From a virus, in the IMG/VR virus record IMGVR_UViG_3300014720_000001, positions 62,001 through 126,000 of that record: a DNA stretch of 64,000 nucleotides; one strand, written 5' to 3'. The notes under the pieces were generated by a model. It did no database searches. It was not told where the DNA came from and saw nothing but the letters and a program-made list of their open reading frames with translations. Shown here one piece after another: positions 33,061-41,659 of this stretch. Within the stretch, counting starts at the first letter, position 1, and each line of letters opens with the position of its first letter. A program made the position numbers and the translations under genes.

Positions 33061-33426
33061 TTATTTAAACTGAGTGCACCGGCGACGCGACATTTGGGCC
33101 CGAAACCGGCGAGCCATTTGGCGCACGTCTTTGTTGTAACAATGATAACTGAAAAAGTGCCCAAACATGAAGTGGCACGGGGTTGCGCATAACGTAATGA
33201 GGTTATTTTCCGTCAATTCCAGTTCCGGCGCAATGCTAACCGGAAAAATATGATGCACCTCAAGATTGGTCTTTCGGCCACAGACTTCACACGCCGGATG
33301 TTTCGCTAAATGTTCTGCCCGGACTCGCCGCCATTCTTTAGATCGCTGCCGCTGCTCAAAGATGTATCTGGGGCGCAACCAGCGCGGGAGGTACTGGGTG
33401 AGGACGGCAAGAAGTGTCGAAAACAT
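33061..33426 (-). CDS. HNH endonuclease
   Basis: 121 residues from the ATG at 33426 (GGGGTG upstream; a GTG at 33450 is an alternative). A basic N-terminus (QRQRSKEWRRVRAEHLAKHP) leads into CEVCGRKTNLEVHHIFPVS...NNLITLCATPCHFMFGH, the HNH/His-Me finger core with the CxxC...C..C zinc ligands. Such small HNH enzymes act in phages as homing or packaging nucleases. It overlaps the DUF5522-like gene by about 120 bases in another frame. Confidence 0.85.
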   Translation of the reverse strand: MFSTLLAVLTQYLPRWLRPRYIFEQRQRSKEWRRVRAEHLAKHPACEVCGRKTNLEVHHIFPVSIAPELELTENNLITLCATPCHFMFGHFFSYHCYNKDVRQMARRFRAQMSRRRCTQFK

Positions 33427-33545
33427 GACCGCACCCCGCGACTTCCGCACACATGTTTTGGTTCATACGGGCAGTTTTGACAGCGGCGACCACAACACAT
33501 TTCTTGCTGCAATAAAAATTGCCACGACAACGGCGCCGGACTCAT
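33306..33545 (-). CDS. Small Cys-rich protein resembling DUF5522
   Basis: 79 residues. The ATG at 33545 overlaps the upstream TGA as ATGA, indicating coupling. The N-terminal half (LSWQFLLQQEMCCGRRCQNCPYEPKH) matches the CCGxxCRHCPY signature that I recall as DUF5522. The C-terminal ~40 residues overlap the HNH gene out of frame and are low-complexity Ser/Gly. The overlap raises doubt about the C-terminus, but the signature and coupling support expression. Confidence 0.55.
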   Translation of the reverse strand: MSPAPLSWQFLLQQEMCCGRRCQNCPYEPKHVCGSRGVRSCFRHFLPSSPSTSRAGCAPDTSLSSGSDLKNGGESGQNI

Positions 33546-33895
33546 AGCACCGTGGTAGCGTGGGTAAACTTCTTCTCGTAGTGCGAATAGATTTCCGCAA
33601 ACGCCACACCCCACGCAGCGTCATGCGCTAACTTGTTAAACGCCTCGTCTGTCTCGGCGTTGTCTAGCCTGTGGTTCCACGCACGCGCATGCGCCCACTC
33701 ATGGAGCAAGACGTCCATAGAGCGGGATTCATCCAGACTCTTGTCGATCTGGATGTGAAACTTCTTGCCCTGCTTCCAACAGCGGCCCTCTAGTTTAGAT
33801 AGCTTGACCCGGCGCACGCTCACGGGAAAAGCCGCGGGACACTCGTCTTTGAGCATCCGCAGGAGGGCGTGGTAATACTTAAAACGAGCCGCCAT
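33542..33895 (-). CDS. SprT-like or related zinc metallopeptidase-fold protein
   Basis: 117 residues from the ATG at 33895 (GGAGGA upstream; the longer frame to 33928 lacks support). VLLHEWAHARAWNHRLD holds an HExxH-type zinc site (H-E-W-A-H), followed about 25 residues later by HDAAWGVAFAEIY, with a further His that may be the third ligand. Small phage HExxH proteins of this form occur commonly; substrate unknown. Confidence 0.72.
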   Translation of the reverse strand: MAARFKYYHALLRMLKDECPAAFPVSVRRVKLSKLEGRCWKQGKKFHIQIDKSLDESRSMDVLLHEWAHARAWNHRLDNAETDEAFNKLAHDAAWGVAFAEIYSHYEKKFTHATTVL

Positions 33896-33970
33896 GCTCC
33901 GTCCTCCTGTAGGGCGTCCTTGCCACAACGGAGTGATTATACTGGAGCCGGCGAGCTTTGGCGGCAGTGA

Positions 33971-34798
33971 TTATTTTGCGTTCTTTTGCAGCTGCGCTAA
34001 CACCCGGGCAGCGCTTTCTTTAACTTCCTCGTCGCCCGCGTCTTCCGCCTTTTCTTCGGACTTTTCTTCCTTTTCGTCGCTCTCGGGTTTTTCTTTCTTT
34101 TTGCTAAAGCTCCGGCCGATGTCGGCGCCGATGTTGCCGCCCATGTGAGCGCCGGCACCCAGTCCAGCCGCCCCACCAGCGAGGAGGCCCATTCCCGCGC
34201 CCGGTGCGCCGCCCAATGCACCGCCGCCCAACGCGCCAAGAATACCGCCGCCTGCGCCGCCAGCTAAACCACCCAGACCACCGCCAGCGAGACCGCCGAG
34301 CACGGAGAGCACAGAAGCCTCTTTCTTTTCCCACGACGGCTTGCCCAGCGCGCTACCCGCGGCTGCATAGCCTAGACCACCGCCGCCAACTGCCCCGCCG
34401 ACACCGCCGGCTGCAAGCGTATTAAGTAGCTGCAGTTGCTGCTCAGGTCGAATGTGGCCGGGGCGCATCGCTTTTACAAACTTGCCGGAGCGCGCTAACT
34501 GCCGCACATAGTTCGCCAATTGTGTGCTCGACGGACCGAACACGGCCTTACCAACACGCGGATTCATGAGCGCAAGCGCGAGTGTGCCCACAGCGCCAAC
34601 TGGAGCGCCAATCGTCGCGCCAAGCCCGACGCCTGTGCCTTTTGCGGCGCCGCGGCCAGCGCCTTCCGCCCGATGACCAGACGGCGACGTGAGCGCGCCC
34701 AGACCCGCGCCGACACCGGCAGTTGCAGGAATCGTCACAAACGATTTCTTGATCTGCTGGCCCATCTGCATGCCGAATTGCTGCGGCGTAACACTCAT
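33971..34798 (-). CDS. Glycine-rich hydrophobic putative virion protein
   Basis: 275 residues from the ATG at 34798, chosen because it begins MSVTPQQFGMQMGQQIKKSF, matching the FG-type N-terminal tag of 31783-32364 and 32387-33043; the open frame continues to 34924 without a clear start signal. Three very Gly-rich hydrophobic segments (about 30-48, 60-82 and 155-240, including GGLAGGGLGGLAGGAGGGILG) precede an acidic Lys/Glu tail. Such sequences can insert in membranes; an ejection role is inferred. Confidence 0.74.
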   Translation of the reverse strand: MSVTPQQFGMQMGQQIKKSFVTIPATAGVGAGLGALTSPSGHRAEGAGRGAAKGTGVGLGATIGAPVGAVGTLALALMNPRVGKAVFGPSSTQLANYVRQLARSGKFVKAMRPGHIRPEQQLQLLNTLAAGGVGGAVGGGGLGYAAAGSALGKPSWEKKEASVLSVLGGLAGGGLGGLAGGAGGGILGALGGGALGGAPGAGMGLLAGGAAGLGAGAHMGGNIGADIGRSFSKKKEKPESDEKEEKSEEKAEDAGDEEVKESAARVLAQLQKNAK

Positions 34799-34901
34799 GC
34801 GATCACCCGTGGCTTGAATAGAGTTTTGAATCTTGCGTGTGGCGACGTGTTGCACGATTTTCTCGAACAGCTTGCGCCGAGATAACGCCAACGCCATCAG
34901 T

Positions 34902-37085
34902 TTATTTGGCGGAATCGGCGGCATCGTCGTCGTCCAGAATGCTCTTGCTGGCTTGGGGTTTGGCGTCTGGATATTTTAACAGCCGGCGCTTCTTTTTTGA
35001 AAGCGGGCGTTTCGGGGTGTCCGGCGTGAGTTTAAGCGACTGAAATACCGCGCTTTCTTTCTCTTGACTGTCGTCTTGTAGTAACAATTTGCGTCGGCGT
35101 TTGAGATACTTTTGTAACTCTTGCTCCTGATACGCTTCGAGCATAGTTTTAACGCGATCAGACCTAGCCGGTGCGACTAACTTAGTGGGATCAATCGCCC
35201 AGTGTTGCAGCGCCCAGCCGCGTCTTGGCGTGGGATTGGTCATGAACGGCCCGCCATGGCGCGCCTTGAAGCTCGCCCAGCGCTTAATTTGCCGCGCATC
35301 TTCGTCGGGGATCCGGCGGCCTGAGTTATAGTTCTGGTACCACTCCAGCCAGCCCTTCGGATCATGCTCGGTGACCCATTCCGGCTTCCACTCTCCCAGA
35401 CTGGCTAAGCGCGGGCCTTCTTTCTCATACAGCGACTTGTACACACCCATGCGATGCAGCTGGCCGGGTGTAAAGTCAGGCTGAAAAGCGGGCAGCTCGG
35501 CGCCCTGCTTCTCTTGTTCTTTCTGCTTGCGGTACTTGTCGCCCTCTTCTTTCAAGATCTTGCGGAAGATCTCGTTGAGCTGTTCTTTCTCGGCGGTGAG
35601 GTGTTCGAGCACTTCGTCGCCGGTGCGCTCGCGCTTGTAGCCCATGAGCTTGCCCACCATGCTCGGGGCTTGGCTGGCGCTTAGATATCTTTGCACTTGG
35701 ACGTTCTTGAGTTCTTCTGGCAGATCACGGTGCGAGTCAAAACGTAAGCCGCGGCCACGAGCTTGCTGGCTGCGTGACTCGTGCCAGTGCGGGTCTAAGA
35801 GCTGGATAAGACTCGTGCCCTTGGTAGACAAGCCCTCGGCGCCAGCAGGGCCAATGAGTAACGCCCGGAGCTTGCCTTGGTTGTATGCGTCCACAGCGGC
35901 TTGGCGCGCCTTTGAGCTAACGCCGCCATGGAAAAACGCATGCGGGATCTTGGCTTTCTCTAGGCCCGCAGCATAAGGGGCCAAGCCAGAGTCAATGAAA
36001 TTGGAGTAGATAATAGCTTTCTTGCGCTTGTCTTCGCCCAGCGTCTTCTGCAAGTTCTGAAAGGCTGTCTGAAGCTTGGCGCTCTGCTGAAACGCTTTGG
36101 CCGGGTCTTTGTCGGCACGAAACGGCTGCGTGGATAAGCTCACTTGGCGCAGACCAGTTAAGAAGCTATTTAACTTCGCCAGCTCGTCTTTAGATAGCGG
36201 AAACTCTTGGTCCAGCTTCCAGAGAAACCCGGGCGGAATCTTGGTACGAATAGCTTTTTGAATCTTGTCTTGCGCAGGAGACAGGGGCACGCGCACGACT
36301 TCTTCTTTGACGTCCACTCCTTCGGGCGTCTTGCTGGGCTGGTAATCCACTTTGCCCTGTAGAAGCTGGCGCAGTTCCTTCTCGTTCTTGACGACTGGCT
36401 TCACACCCGGCTTCACGCCCCGCAGCCAGCCAAACAAACCCGGTTTAACAGTCTTGTAGTCGATGTAGCGCTTTTCGAACTCTTCCGGCGTGATCGATTT
36501 GTTGTGCAGCATGGACAGCAAATTCGCCAGATCCGTGGGCGAATTCGTGATCGGCGAACCAGTAAGTAACATTAAACGGTTCGCTTGGGCAGCAGCTTCG
36601 GCAGCTCCGGCAGAACTGGCGCTCCCCGGATTGCGTAATCTATGCGCCTCGTCCATAATCAGCGTCTTGGGCGGCTTCTGGAACTTCTTGCCCAGCGCCA
36701 ATCCCGTGTAGCTCATGATCTCAGGATTAGAGTTACGCGTGAACTTCTTGATCTCTTTGTCGAAGTTGCCACGTAAACTGGCCGGGACCACCACGCCGTA
36801 CTCTTCGCCGTCCTGCTCTTTGGCGGCTTCTGCAGCAGCCAATGAAGACAGCGATTTGCCGGACCCTAGGCCGTGATAGACAAGTAATCTGGGATCGGGG
36901 CCCGCGATCCTGTCGGCAATGCGTTGCTGGTGCTCTTGCAGTTGAATATCGGGCAGAAGTTCGGCTTGTTTACTGCTGCCAAATTGGCGCTCAGAATTTC
37001 CGGCTGCCAATTCGGCCACTTTAGTCCAGACGCTCTCGGGCAGCGCGGACTTGTGGGGCGCAGAATCGTCGAGAATGCTGTTCAT
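34902..37085 (-). CDS. SF2 helicase/ATPase with giant-virus-like C-terminal domain
   Basis: 727 residues. Helicase motifs: I GLGSGKS (72-78), II DEAH (145-148), III TGSPI (175-179), Va around GPAGAEGLS (412-420) and VI QARGRGLRFDSH (441-452). Similar in plan to Snf2/D6-type helicases of large DNA viruses. Around residues 575-632 is a segment with GWLEWYQNY...RQIKRWASFKARHGG...TPRRGWALQHWAIDP, which I recall from giant-virus proteins (DUF5872-like). The N- and C-termini both contain SILDDD motifs. It could be a transcription or packaging-associated motor for the phage polymerase (inference). Confidence 0.88.
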   Translation of the reverse strand: MNSILDDSAPHKSALPESVWTKVAELAAGNSERQFGSSKQAELLPDIQLQEHQQRIADRIAGPDPRLLVYHGLGSGKSLSSLAAAEAAKEQDGEEYGVVVPASLRGNFDKEIKKFTRNSNPEIMSYTGLALGKKFQKPPKTLIMDEAHRLRNPGSASSAGAAEAAAQANRLMLLTGSPITNSPTDLANLLSMLHNKSITPEEFEKRYIDYKTVKPGLFGWLRGVKPGVKPVVKNEKELRQLLQGKVDYQPSKTPEGVDVKEEVVRVPLSPAQDKIQKAIRTKIPPGFLWKLDQEFPLSKDELAKLNSFLTGLRQVSLSTQPFRADKDPAKAFQQSAKLQTAFQNLQKTLGEDKRKKAIIYSNFIDSGLAPYAAGLEKAKIPHAFFHGGVSSKARQAAVDAYNQGKLRALLIGPAGAEGLSTKGTSLIQLLDPHWHESRSQQARGRGLRFDSHRDLPEELKNVQVQRYLSASQAPSMVGKLMGYKRERTGDEVLEHLTAEKEQLNEIFRKILKEEGDKYRKQKEQEKQGAELPAFQPDFTPGQLHRMGVYKSLYEKEGPRLASLGEWKPEWVTEHDPKGWLEWYQNYNSGRRIPDEDARQIKRWASFKARHGGPFMTNPTPRRGWALQHWAIDPTKLVAPARSDRVKTMLEAYQEQELQKYLKRRRKLLLQDDSQEKESAVFQSLKLTPDTPKRPLSKKKRRLLKYPDAKPQASKSILDDDDAADSAK

Positions 37086-37099
37086 GGCGGCCGGGCGAG

Positions 37100-37966
37100 T
37101 TATTTTGACGCGCTGTTATCTAAATCAGCGACTGGAGTCGGCCCCAGTGTAGCCTGTGCCGCCAGCTCGCGCTCCTGCTGCTGGATCTGCAATTCTACCC
37201 AATCCCGGTACAAACTCACACGGACAAATGCCGCCTCGTCGGCGTAGTTGCCGTTGGGCGTCTTGTCGTCGTGCATCAGAAACGAGTTAATCCCCGCTAA
37301 CTTATTGCCGATGAACATCCCGCCCCCTGAGTCGCCGGGCGCAATGAGAAATTCCAGCGGCATGCGCCCTTTGCCGGCCGTGGGCTTGCAGAACAAGACT
37401 GCATCCGCCGAGCTTTCAATGACGTTGTGCCCCGCCCGCCGTTTGCCGTCGGAGTCTTGAGTGACGCCAGTTGTAAACGTGCCGTGCGAACCAAAGCCGG
37501 CAATCGTGATCGCTTTGCCCAGCTCGTCTTGGTCTGTGTACAGCGGCGTATAGAACTCTAGCTTGAAGTCTTCCGGGCTATAGCACAGCGCCAGATCATG
37601 CCAGCCCACGCGGTTCTCTTCATAGTCTTTGTGCCGGACCATGCGCGCGACGGGATATTCTTTGCCCTCTGCCGTGATCACCGTCTGCTCAAACGTGTTA
37701 TTTACAACGTGCGCTGCTGTTAAGACCCAGTGCGGGCGAATGACCACCGCCGAGCCCAGCTGCGTGTGTTCTTTTTGCGGGCAGTCGGGATTCGAGCACT
37801 TCACTTTGGCCCGCAGCCGCACCACGCTGGGAAACTGCTTGCCGAACTCCAGATACTTCTCGTCTGGCGTACCGGGGTCGCGGGTGCCGGCCAGCGCCAC
37901 ACGTGACGCGACGAGCAGAATGATCACAAAGCGCAGCAGGCGGGCAAATAGTTCTTGCACGTTCAT
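37100..37966 (-). CDS. Trypsin-like serine protease (S1), exported
   Basis: 288 residues. Residues 9-26 form a signal peptide (RLLRFVIILLVASRVALAG). The catalytic triad is H86 (VLTAAHVV), D124 (WHDLAL) and S213 (APGDSGGG), in the order and context of chymotrypsin-fold proteases. A Cys pair (CSNPDC) precedes the His. The C-terminus has a Gln/Glu-rich helix. Export implies it acts outside the cytoplasm; target unknown. 14 bases downstream of the helicase gene. Confidence 0.9.
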   Translation of the reverse strand: MNVQELFARLLRFVIILLVASRVALAGTRDPGTPDEKYLEFGKQFPSVVRLRAKVKCSNPDCPQKEHTQLGSAVVIRPHWVLTAAHVVNNTFEQTVITAEGKEYPVARMVRHKDYEENRVGWHDLALCYSPEDFKLEFYTPLYTDQDELGKAITIAGFGSHGTFTTGVTQDSDGKRRAGHNVIESSADAVLFCKPTAGKGRMPLEFLIAPGDSGGGMFIGNKLAGINSFLMHDDKTPNGNYADEAAFVRVSLYRDWVELQIQQQERELAAQATLGPTPVADLDNSASK

Positions 37967-38009
37967 GGCAAGCCCCCAGTCTTTTTAGATATGTAAGTAG
38001 TGTGCTATC

Positions 38010-39824
38010 TCATACTTGTTGTGGTTGCAGGAGTTTCATTGACTTCGCGAACATGTGTGGATCAAGCTTGGGTGGCAGCGGCTTGGCGGGCGGAGCTTTG
38101 AGCGAGTTACCAACTGCCCCGGCGCCGTAACCAGCCGCGCCCATGAGCCCCGCGGCGCCAAGGCCCAGCAGCGTCCGGTTGCGGGCCATGAGATTCAGAC
38201 CCTTCTGGACGAGCGGCTTGTTGGTAATGCCAAGAATCTTCACGCCCGGCCGTGTTAATAGCGTGCTCGGCAAGACATCCATGTGCGAGAGCTGCGGTTT
38301 CACGGCGCCCACATCGTCAAGCACCTTTGAGACCATCGAGCCGCAGTGGTTGCCCCAGCAGGTCGAGCCTTGGCCGCGGCCGCCAATAAACGGAATCTTC
38401 TGCAGCCACGGAAACTTCCGGCGCAGCATGTTAATGCCCAGCACTTCTTTGGCTCCGGCACCAATGGCGGCCGTACTGGCGTAGCCCTTGTTCGTCTCTT
38501 TGTTTAATGACTTGATCAGCTGGTCGGTATCAATGTGATCGCCGGCCCGCGCATAGATCGTGCCGCGGGGCTTGCCGGAGTAATAACCGTCCGGAAACAG
38601 CTGCGACTTGTCGCGCATAGCATCGTCGTACACGTTATCAATGCCCAGAATCGAGTCGCCAGCGTTGAACTTGAACGGGCGTTTCTTGGCGTCGAGCCTG
38701 CCGGCCGCCATAGCGCGCCTGTTCTCCGCCAGCGCTTTTTGCAACACACTCAGACTGACTCCGTTTCGGGATGCAATCTCTTTTTGTGTAGCTTCCGGCA
38801 GCGTGTGCAGGATCTTGAATATCGGATCGTGCACCTCGTCGAGCATTGCGCCGCCGTGATGCAATGTCGGAATCAGCCGCTCGAACGCCTTGGGTTTAAA
38901 TAACTTTGAGCGGCGCAGCGCATTCGTCGGCATGCCCACTTCATCAATCGCTTTGGTAATTTCTTCAGCCAGCGCCGGCGAAGCTTTGGTGCCCCGCTGC
39001 CGAAATAAATCAGCCAATGCTTTGAGCCGGTCTTTCTTGGCCAGACTCTCGGGCGTATTAGGATTCACACCCAGCGCCCGCACGTTGTCCATGACTTTGC
39101 GCGCCTTGGCCTGCGGTGTGTTCTCAAAGAACTCGCGCAGGCGGCCTTTGGCTGGATATGTGCCGCCTGTGGGTGTCGTGCGCTCCGGCGTCAGAAACGT
39201 CTTGAAGTTTTTGACTAACTTATCGCGCTGGGCGACTAATTTACTGGTGTCAGCGCCCGTGGCTTTAGCTTCTTGGATCTGCCGCGACAGCGCCCACAGC
39301 CGGGCTTTCATCAGGCCGTACTTGTCGCCGCCGCCCTCGAAAGCCGTGTAGCGTGCGGTACGTTTTGCGGCGTCACGAATAAACTTGCGCCGATTACGGG
39401 CCAACGCCGGGCTGTAGACTTCGCCAGCGTCGTTGACCAAGAATGACAAGGCGGGTGGCCGGCCCCCTTCGGGCGTGTTCGTGAGCTTGAAAGGAGCTTG
39501 AATGTGCGGGCCGACCATTTGGCCGTGCATGCCCGGGCCGCCAGATGCTGCGCCTGAGCCCTGAATCAAGAAGTTCACCAAGCCGCCGTCGTTACTCTGC
39601 TGTAATCCAGACAGCCCAAAGTCACCGGGGCGAAGGGTCTTGAGCGCCTGCGCAACGTCTACATTGCCGTTGCCGAGCGTCCAGTCCGGCGCGTCTTTCA
39701 GCGCCTTGCGGTACTTGGGAAGCGTGCTGAGCAGGTATTCCAACAGGCTGAGCGTAGGTAGAGCTGCGCCCGCCGTGGCACCAATGGGCCGCAGATCGAC
39801 GCCGTTTTCGTCGCTTGGGGGCAT
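38010..39824 (-). CDS. Large putative virion protein with NlpC/P60-like Cys motif
   Basis: 604 residues. Mostly helical and basic, with a central region RPFKFNAGDSILGIDNVYDD (about 388-408) and a C-terminal GRGQGSTCWGNHCGSMVSKVLDDVG (about 478-502) resembling the Cys helix of NlpC/P60-type (possibly permuted) hydrolases, but the His partner is not certain. A hydrophobic stretch (about 560-578, LLGLGAAGLMGAAGYGAGAVG) ends the chain. Possible packaged peptidoglycan or amidase-like enzyme; tentative. Confidence 0.72.
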   Translation of the reverse strand: MPPSDENGVDLRPIGATAGAALPTLSLLEYLLSTLPKYRKALKDAPDWTLGNGNVDVAQALKTLRPGDFGLSGLQQSNDGGLVNFLIQGSGAASGGPGMHGQMVGPHIQAPFKLTNTPEGGRPPALSFLVNDAGEVYSPALARNRRKFIRDAAKRTARYTAFEGGGDKYGLMKARLWALSRQIQEAKATGADTSKLVAQRDKLVKNFKTFLTPERTTPTGGTYPAKGRLREFFENTPQAKARKVMDNVRALGVNPNTPESLAKKDRLKALADLFRQRGTKASPALAEEITKAIDEVGMPTNALRRSKLFKPKAFERLIPTLHHGGAMLDEVHDPIFKILHTLPEATQKEIASRNGVSLSVLQKALAENRRAMAAGRLDAKKRPFKFNAGDSILGIDNVYDDAMRDKSQLFPDGYYSGKPRGTIYARAGDHIDTDQLIKSLNKETNKGYASTAAIGAGAKEVLGINMLRRKFPWLQKIPFIGGRGQGSTCWGNHCGSMVSKVLDDVGAVKPQLSHMDVLPSTLLTRPGVKILGITNKPLVQKGLNLMARNRTLLGLGAAGLMGAAGYGAGAVGNSLKAPPAKPLPPKLDPHMFAKSMKLLQPQQV

Positions 39825-39946
39825 AGTCTGTCTGCCGTTTTGCTAACAATATCTCGCCCATTCTACTGCGCTTTATTCTATTACAACAGCGCCGCCGGGC
39901 AGAAAACAGTTATTGGCGGGGCAAAATAGTTACCAGAGCGCTGATA

Positions 39947-39986
39947 GCTAAAAAAACGCTTACGCGTGCGGAGCCGTCGCCTCCGC
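39947..39986 (-). terminator. Rho-independent terminator (after 40007-40306)
   Basis: Minus strand GCGGAG-gcgacgg-CTCCGC (39986-39968) and ACGCGTAAGCGT then seven T and AGCTATCAG. Ends the transcript of the small gene at 40007-40306. Confidence 0.6.
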
Positions 39987-40006
39987 TGCCTACAAATTAT
40001 TAACGC

Positions 40007-40306
40007 TCAGAACCACCGATTCAGGCAGTCTTCCAAGGAGCGTGTAATCGTCGTGCCGTGGATCACACGCTCCCACGCGATTCCATATTCGCGTGTATCG
40101 CCGCGAAGATCGGCAGACTTGGCAATCGTCTCTTCGCATCGCACACATGTACGCACACAGTCCAGCGTCTCGGCGAAAATTCGCTTGACTGTCTCGCTGG
40201 AGCCGAAATTGCGGTGGCATTCCATTGCGTGCGTCTCCATCGCAAACAGGTCGTTAGCAAAACGCTCTTCGTCCGCACGCTGCAGGGTGCCGGTCATCGT
40301 CGTCAT
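40007..40306 (-). CDS. Small hypothetical protein with HxxC/CxxC motifs
   Basis: 99 residues, AAGGAG before the ATG. Helical, with H29/C30 in HAMECH and a later CVRTCVRCEE, which could bind a metal. Lies downstream of 40362-40643 and ends at a terminator. No family recognised. Confidence 0.68.
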   Translation of the reverse strand: MTTMTGTLQRADEERFANDLFAMETHAMECHRNFGSSETVKRIFAETLDCVRTCVRCEETIAKSADLRGDTREYGIAWERVIHGTTITRSLEDCLNRWF

Positions 40307-40361
40307 GTTATTACTCCTTAAAACGGGGTGAAAGAAAGAATGCCACGAACGCGGACGAACA

Positions 40362-40643
40362 CTACTCCGGAGTGTAGAAAAACTGCTCTACCATCCGGGT
40401 GTGTTCGCCGTCGTGACGCACCAGCTGAATGATGTACACATCAGCGGCGGGGTTCTTGGGGTCGCGGCACTCCGGGCGGTACGTGGCATACAGACGGAAA
40501 CCAGCCGTCAGCGACACCGCGTCCATGTAGTCCCGATCGTCGATCAGCCGCTCGATGTCGTCTGCTTCGAACCCGTGCGCCGCCATCTTCCAGTCAGCGG
40601 CATTGTAGTTCAGAACTTCGACGTCCATGGTGACAGTGTTCAT
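40362..40643 (-). CDS. Small hypothetical protein
   Basis: 93 residues, AAGGAG seven bases before the ATG. Soluble mixed alpha/beta (VEVLNYNAADWKMAAHGFEADD, DVYIIQLVRHDGEHTRMVEQFFY). First gene after promoter motif copy at 40719-40750, 76 bases away. Not recognised. Confidence 0.7.
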   Translation of the reverse strand: MNTVTMDVEVLNYNAADWKMAAHGFEADDIERLIDDRDYMDAVSLTAGFRLYATYRPECRDPKNPAADVYIIQLVRHDGEHTRMVEQFFYTPE

Positions 40644-40718
40644 GCGATACTCCTTGGGTAGAACAATACGGCTGGAGACACAACACGTGGCTTACCAGCA
40701 AAGAGCTAGGCTCCTTAC

Positions 40719-40750
40719 TAGATATACCCGGGTTTTGCCCGATATTTAGC
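40719..40750 (-). promoter_or_regulatory. Phage promoter motif, copy 1
   Basis: GCTAAATA (40750-40743), 16 bases ending CCCGGG, then TATATCTA (40726-40719); 76 bases upstream of the ATG at 40643. One of seven copies with identical block spacing. Confidence 0.8.
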
Positions 40751-40763
40751 TCCGGGCTTTGAT

Positions 40764-40817
40764 AGCTAAACAAAAGCCTGCAGCCCCGGGGCTTGGGCGG
40801 CACCCGGGGTCTGCAGG
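40764..40817 (-). terminator. Rho-independent terminator (after 40832-41539)
   Basis: Minus strand CCTGCAG-a-CCCCGGG loop CCCGGGG-c-TGCAGG stem (40817-40777), then CTTTTGTTTAGC. Strong GC-rich stem immediately upstream of promoter copy 1. Confidence 0.75.
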
Positions 40818-40831
40818 ACTTTGTTACTGCA

Positions 40832-41539
40832 CTAGGCAGCGGCCACGGCGGCCTTGGCGCGCAGCGCCTTCACCTTCGCCTCGACGGCGGGGAGGATCCG
40901 CGCCAGCGTGCTCTCCTGCACGCCGCCCTCGAACAGCCCGTAGAGAGCGCCCGAGGTGCAACCACCGGAGACCGCGGCGAACAACAGCGCCGTGGCCTTG
41001 GTGATCGTCTCACCAGCGCCGAGGCTGGCTGCGAGGCTGCCCGTCGTGACACCGACCGCGAGGCCGACCGTCGCGCCCACGCCGATCGCAGCGGCAGCCG
41101 CGACCAGCTTGAGCATGCCGGCGTTGATGTCACTCACGTTCATGGAGCTAACCAGCGCATGAACGGCGGTCAGCGCCTTCTTGGCCCGACCGTAGGCCGC
41201 GTTGGCCATCTCCTTGACCCACGCCACCATCGCCGCCACGGCTTCCGCGAACGCGTTGTACACGCGGCCGAGGAACGCCCAGACACCGCTGGCGATCTTC
41301 TGGATCGCATCAGCGAGCGTGCTGAGCACCGAGGAGACACCGGCGCCGAGGACCGACACGGTGTCGACCGCCAGCGCGCTGGCGCGGCTCAGCAGGCTCT
41401 CGTCGGCGAGGGCCTGCTGAACGATCGCGTCGATCTCAGCGTCGGTCAGCTCGGGCTTCTTGACCCGGTTGACCTTGCCGACCTTGACCTTCGCCTTAAC
41501 GCCGCGGGTCTTGGCGGGGATCTTCTTCGTCGCACTCAT
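40832..41539 (-). CDS. Membrane protein with amphipathic and hydrophobic segments
   Basis: 235 residues, AAGGAG before the ATG. A basic N-terminus (residues 1-27, Lys-rich with repeated KVK) precedes long helical amphipathic stretches and hydrophobic segments at about 76-98 (QKIASGVWAFLGRVYNAFAEAVAAMV) and 145-175 (LKLVAAAAAIGVGATVGLAVGVTTGSL), ending with a helical Ala-rich tail. Own promoter (copy 2) and terminator make this a single-gene unit, and its codon use is strongly GC-rich and regular, suggesting high expression. Function unknown. Confidence 0.78.
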   Translation of the reverse strand: MSATKKIPAKTRGVKAKVKVGKVNRVKKPELTDAEIDAIVQQALADESLLSRASALAVDTVSVLGAGVSSVLSTLADAIQKIASGVWAFLGRVYNAFAEAVAAMVAWVKEMANAAYGRAKKALTAVHALVSSMNVSDINAGMLKLVAAAAAIGVGATVGLAVGVTTGSLAASLGAGETITKATALLFAAVSGGCTSGALYGLFEGGVQESTLARILPAVEAKVKALRAKAAVAAA

Positions 41540-41625
41540 CTGATCAGCTCCTTAAACATGAGGACATCGATTGCGCAGAAACCCATGCAATCCGTCTGGG
41601 GACGCCAATAACACATTGGCATCAT

Positions 41626-41657
41626 TAGATATACCCGGCTTTTCGGCTTTATTTAGC
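41626..41657 (-). promoter_or_regulatory. Phage promoter motif, copy 2
   Basis: GCTAAATA (41657-41650), 16 bases ending GCCGGG, TATATCTA (41633-41626); 87 bases before the ATG at 41539. A GCCAAT-gtgtt-ATTGGC hairpin (41622-41606) lies just downstream. Confidence 0.8.
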
Positions 41658-41659
41658 TA

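Noticed and set aside
37970-38000. CATATCTA block upstream of the trypsin-like gene
   Set aside because: Exact match to the second block but no GCTAAATA-like block at the right distance; kept out as chance or a different promoter class.
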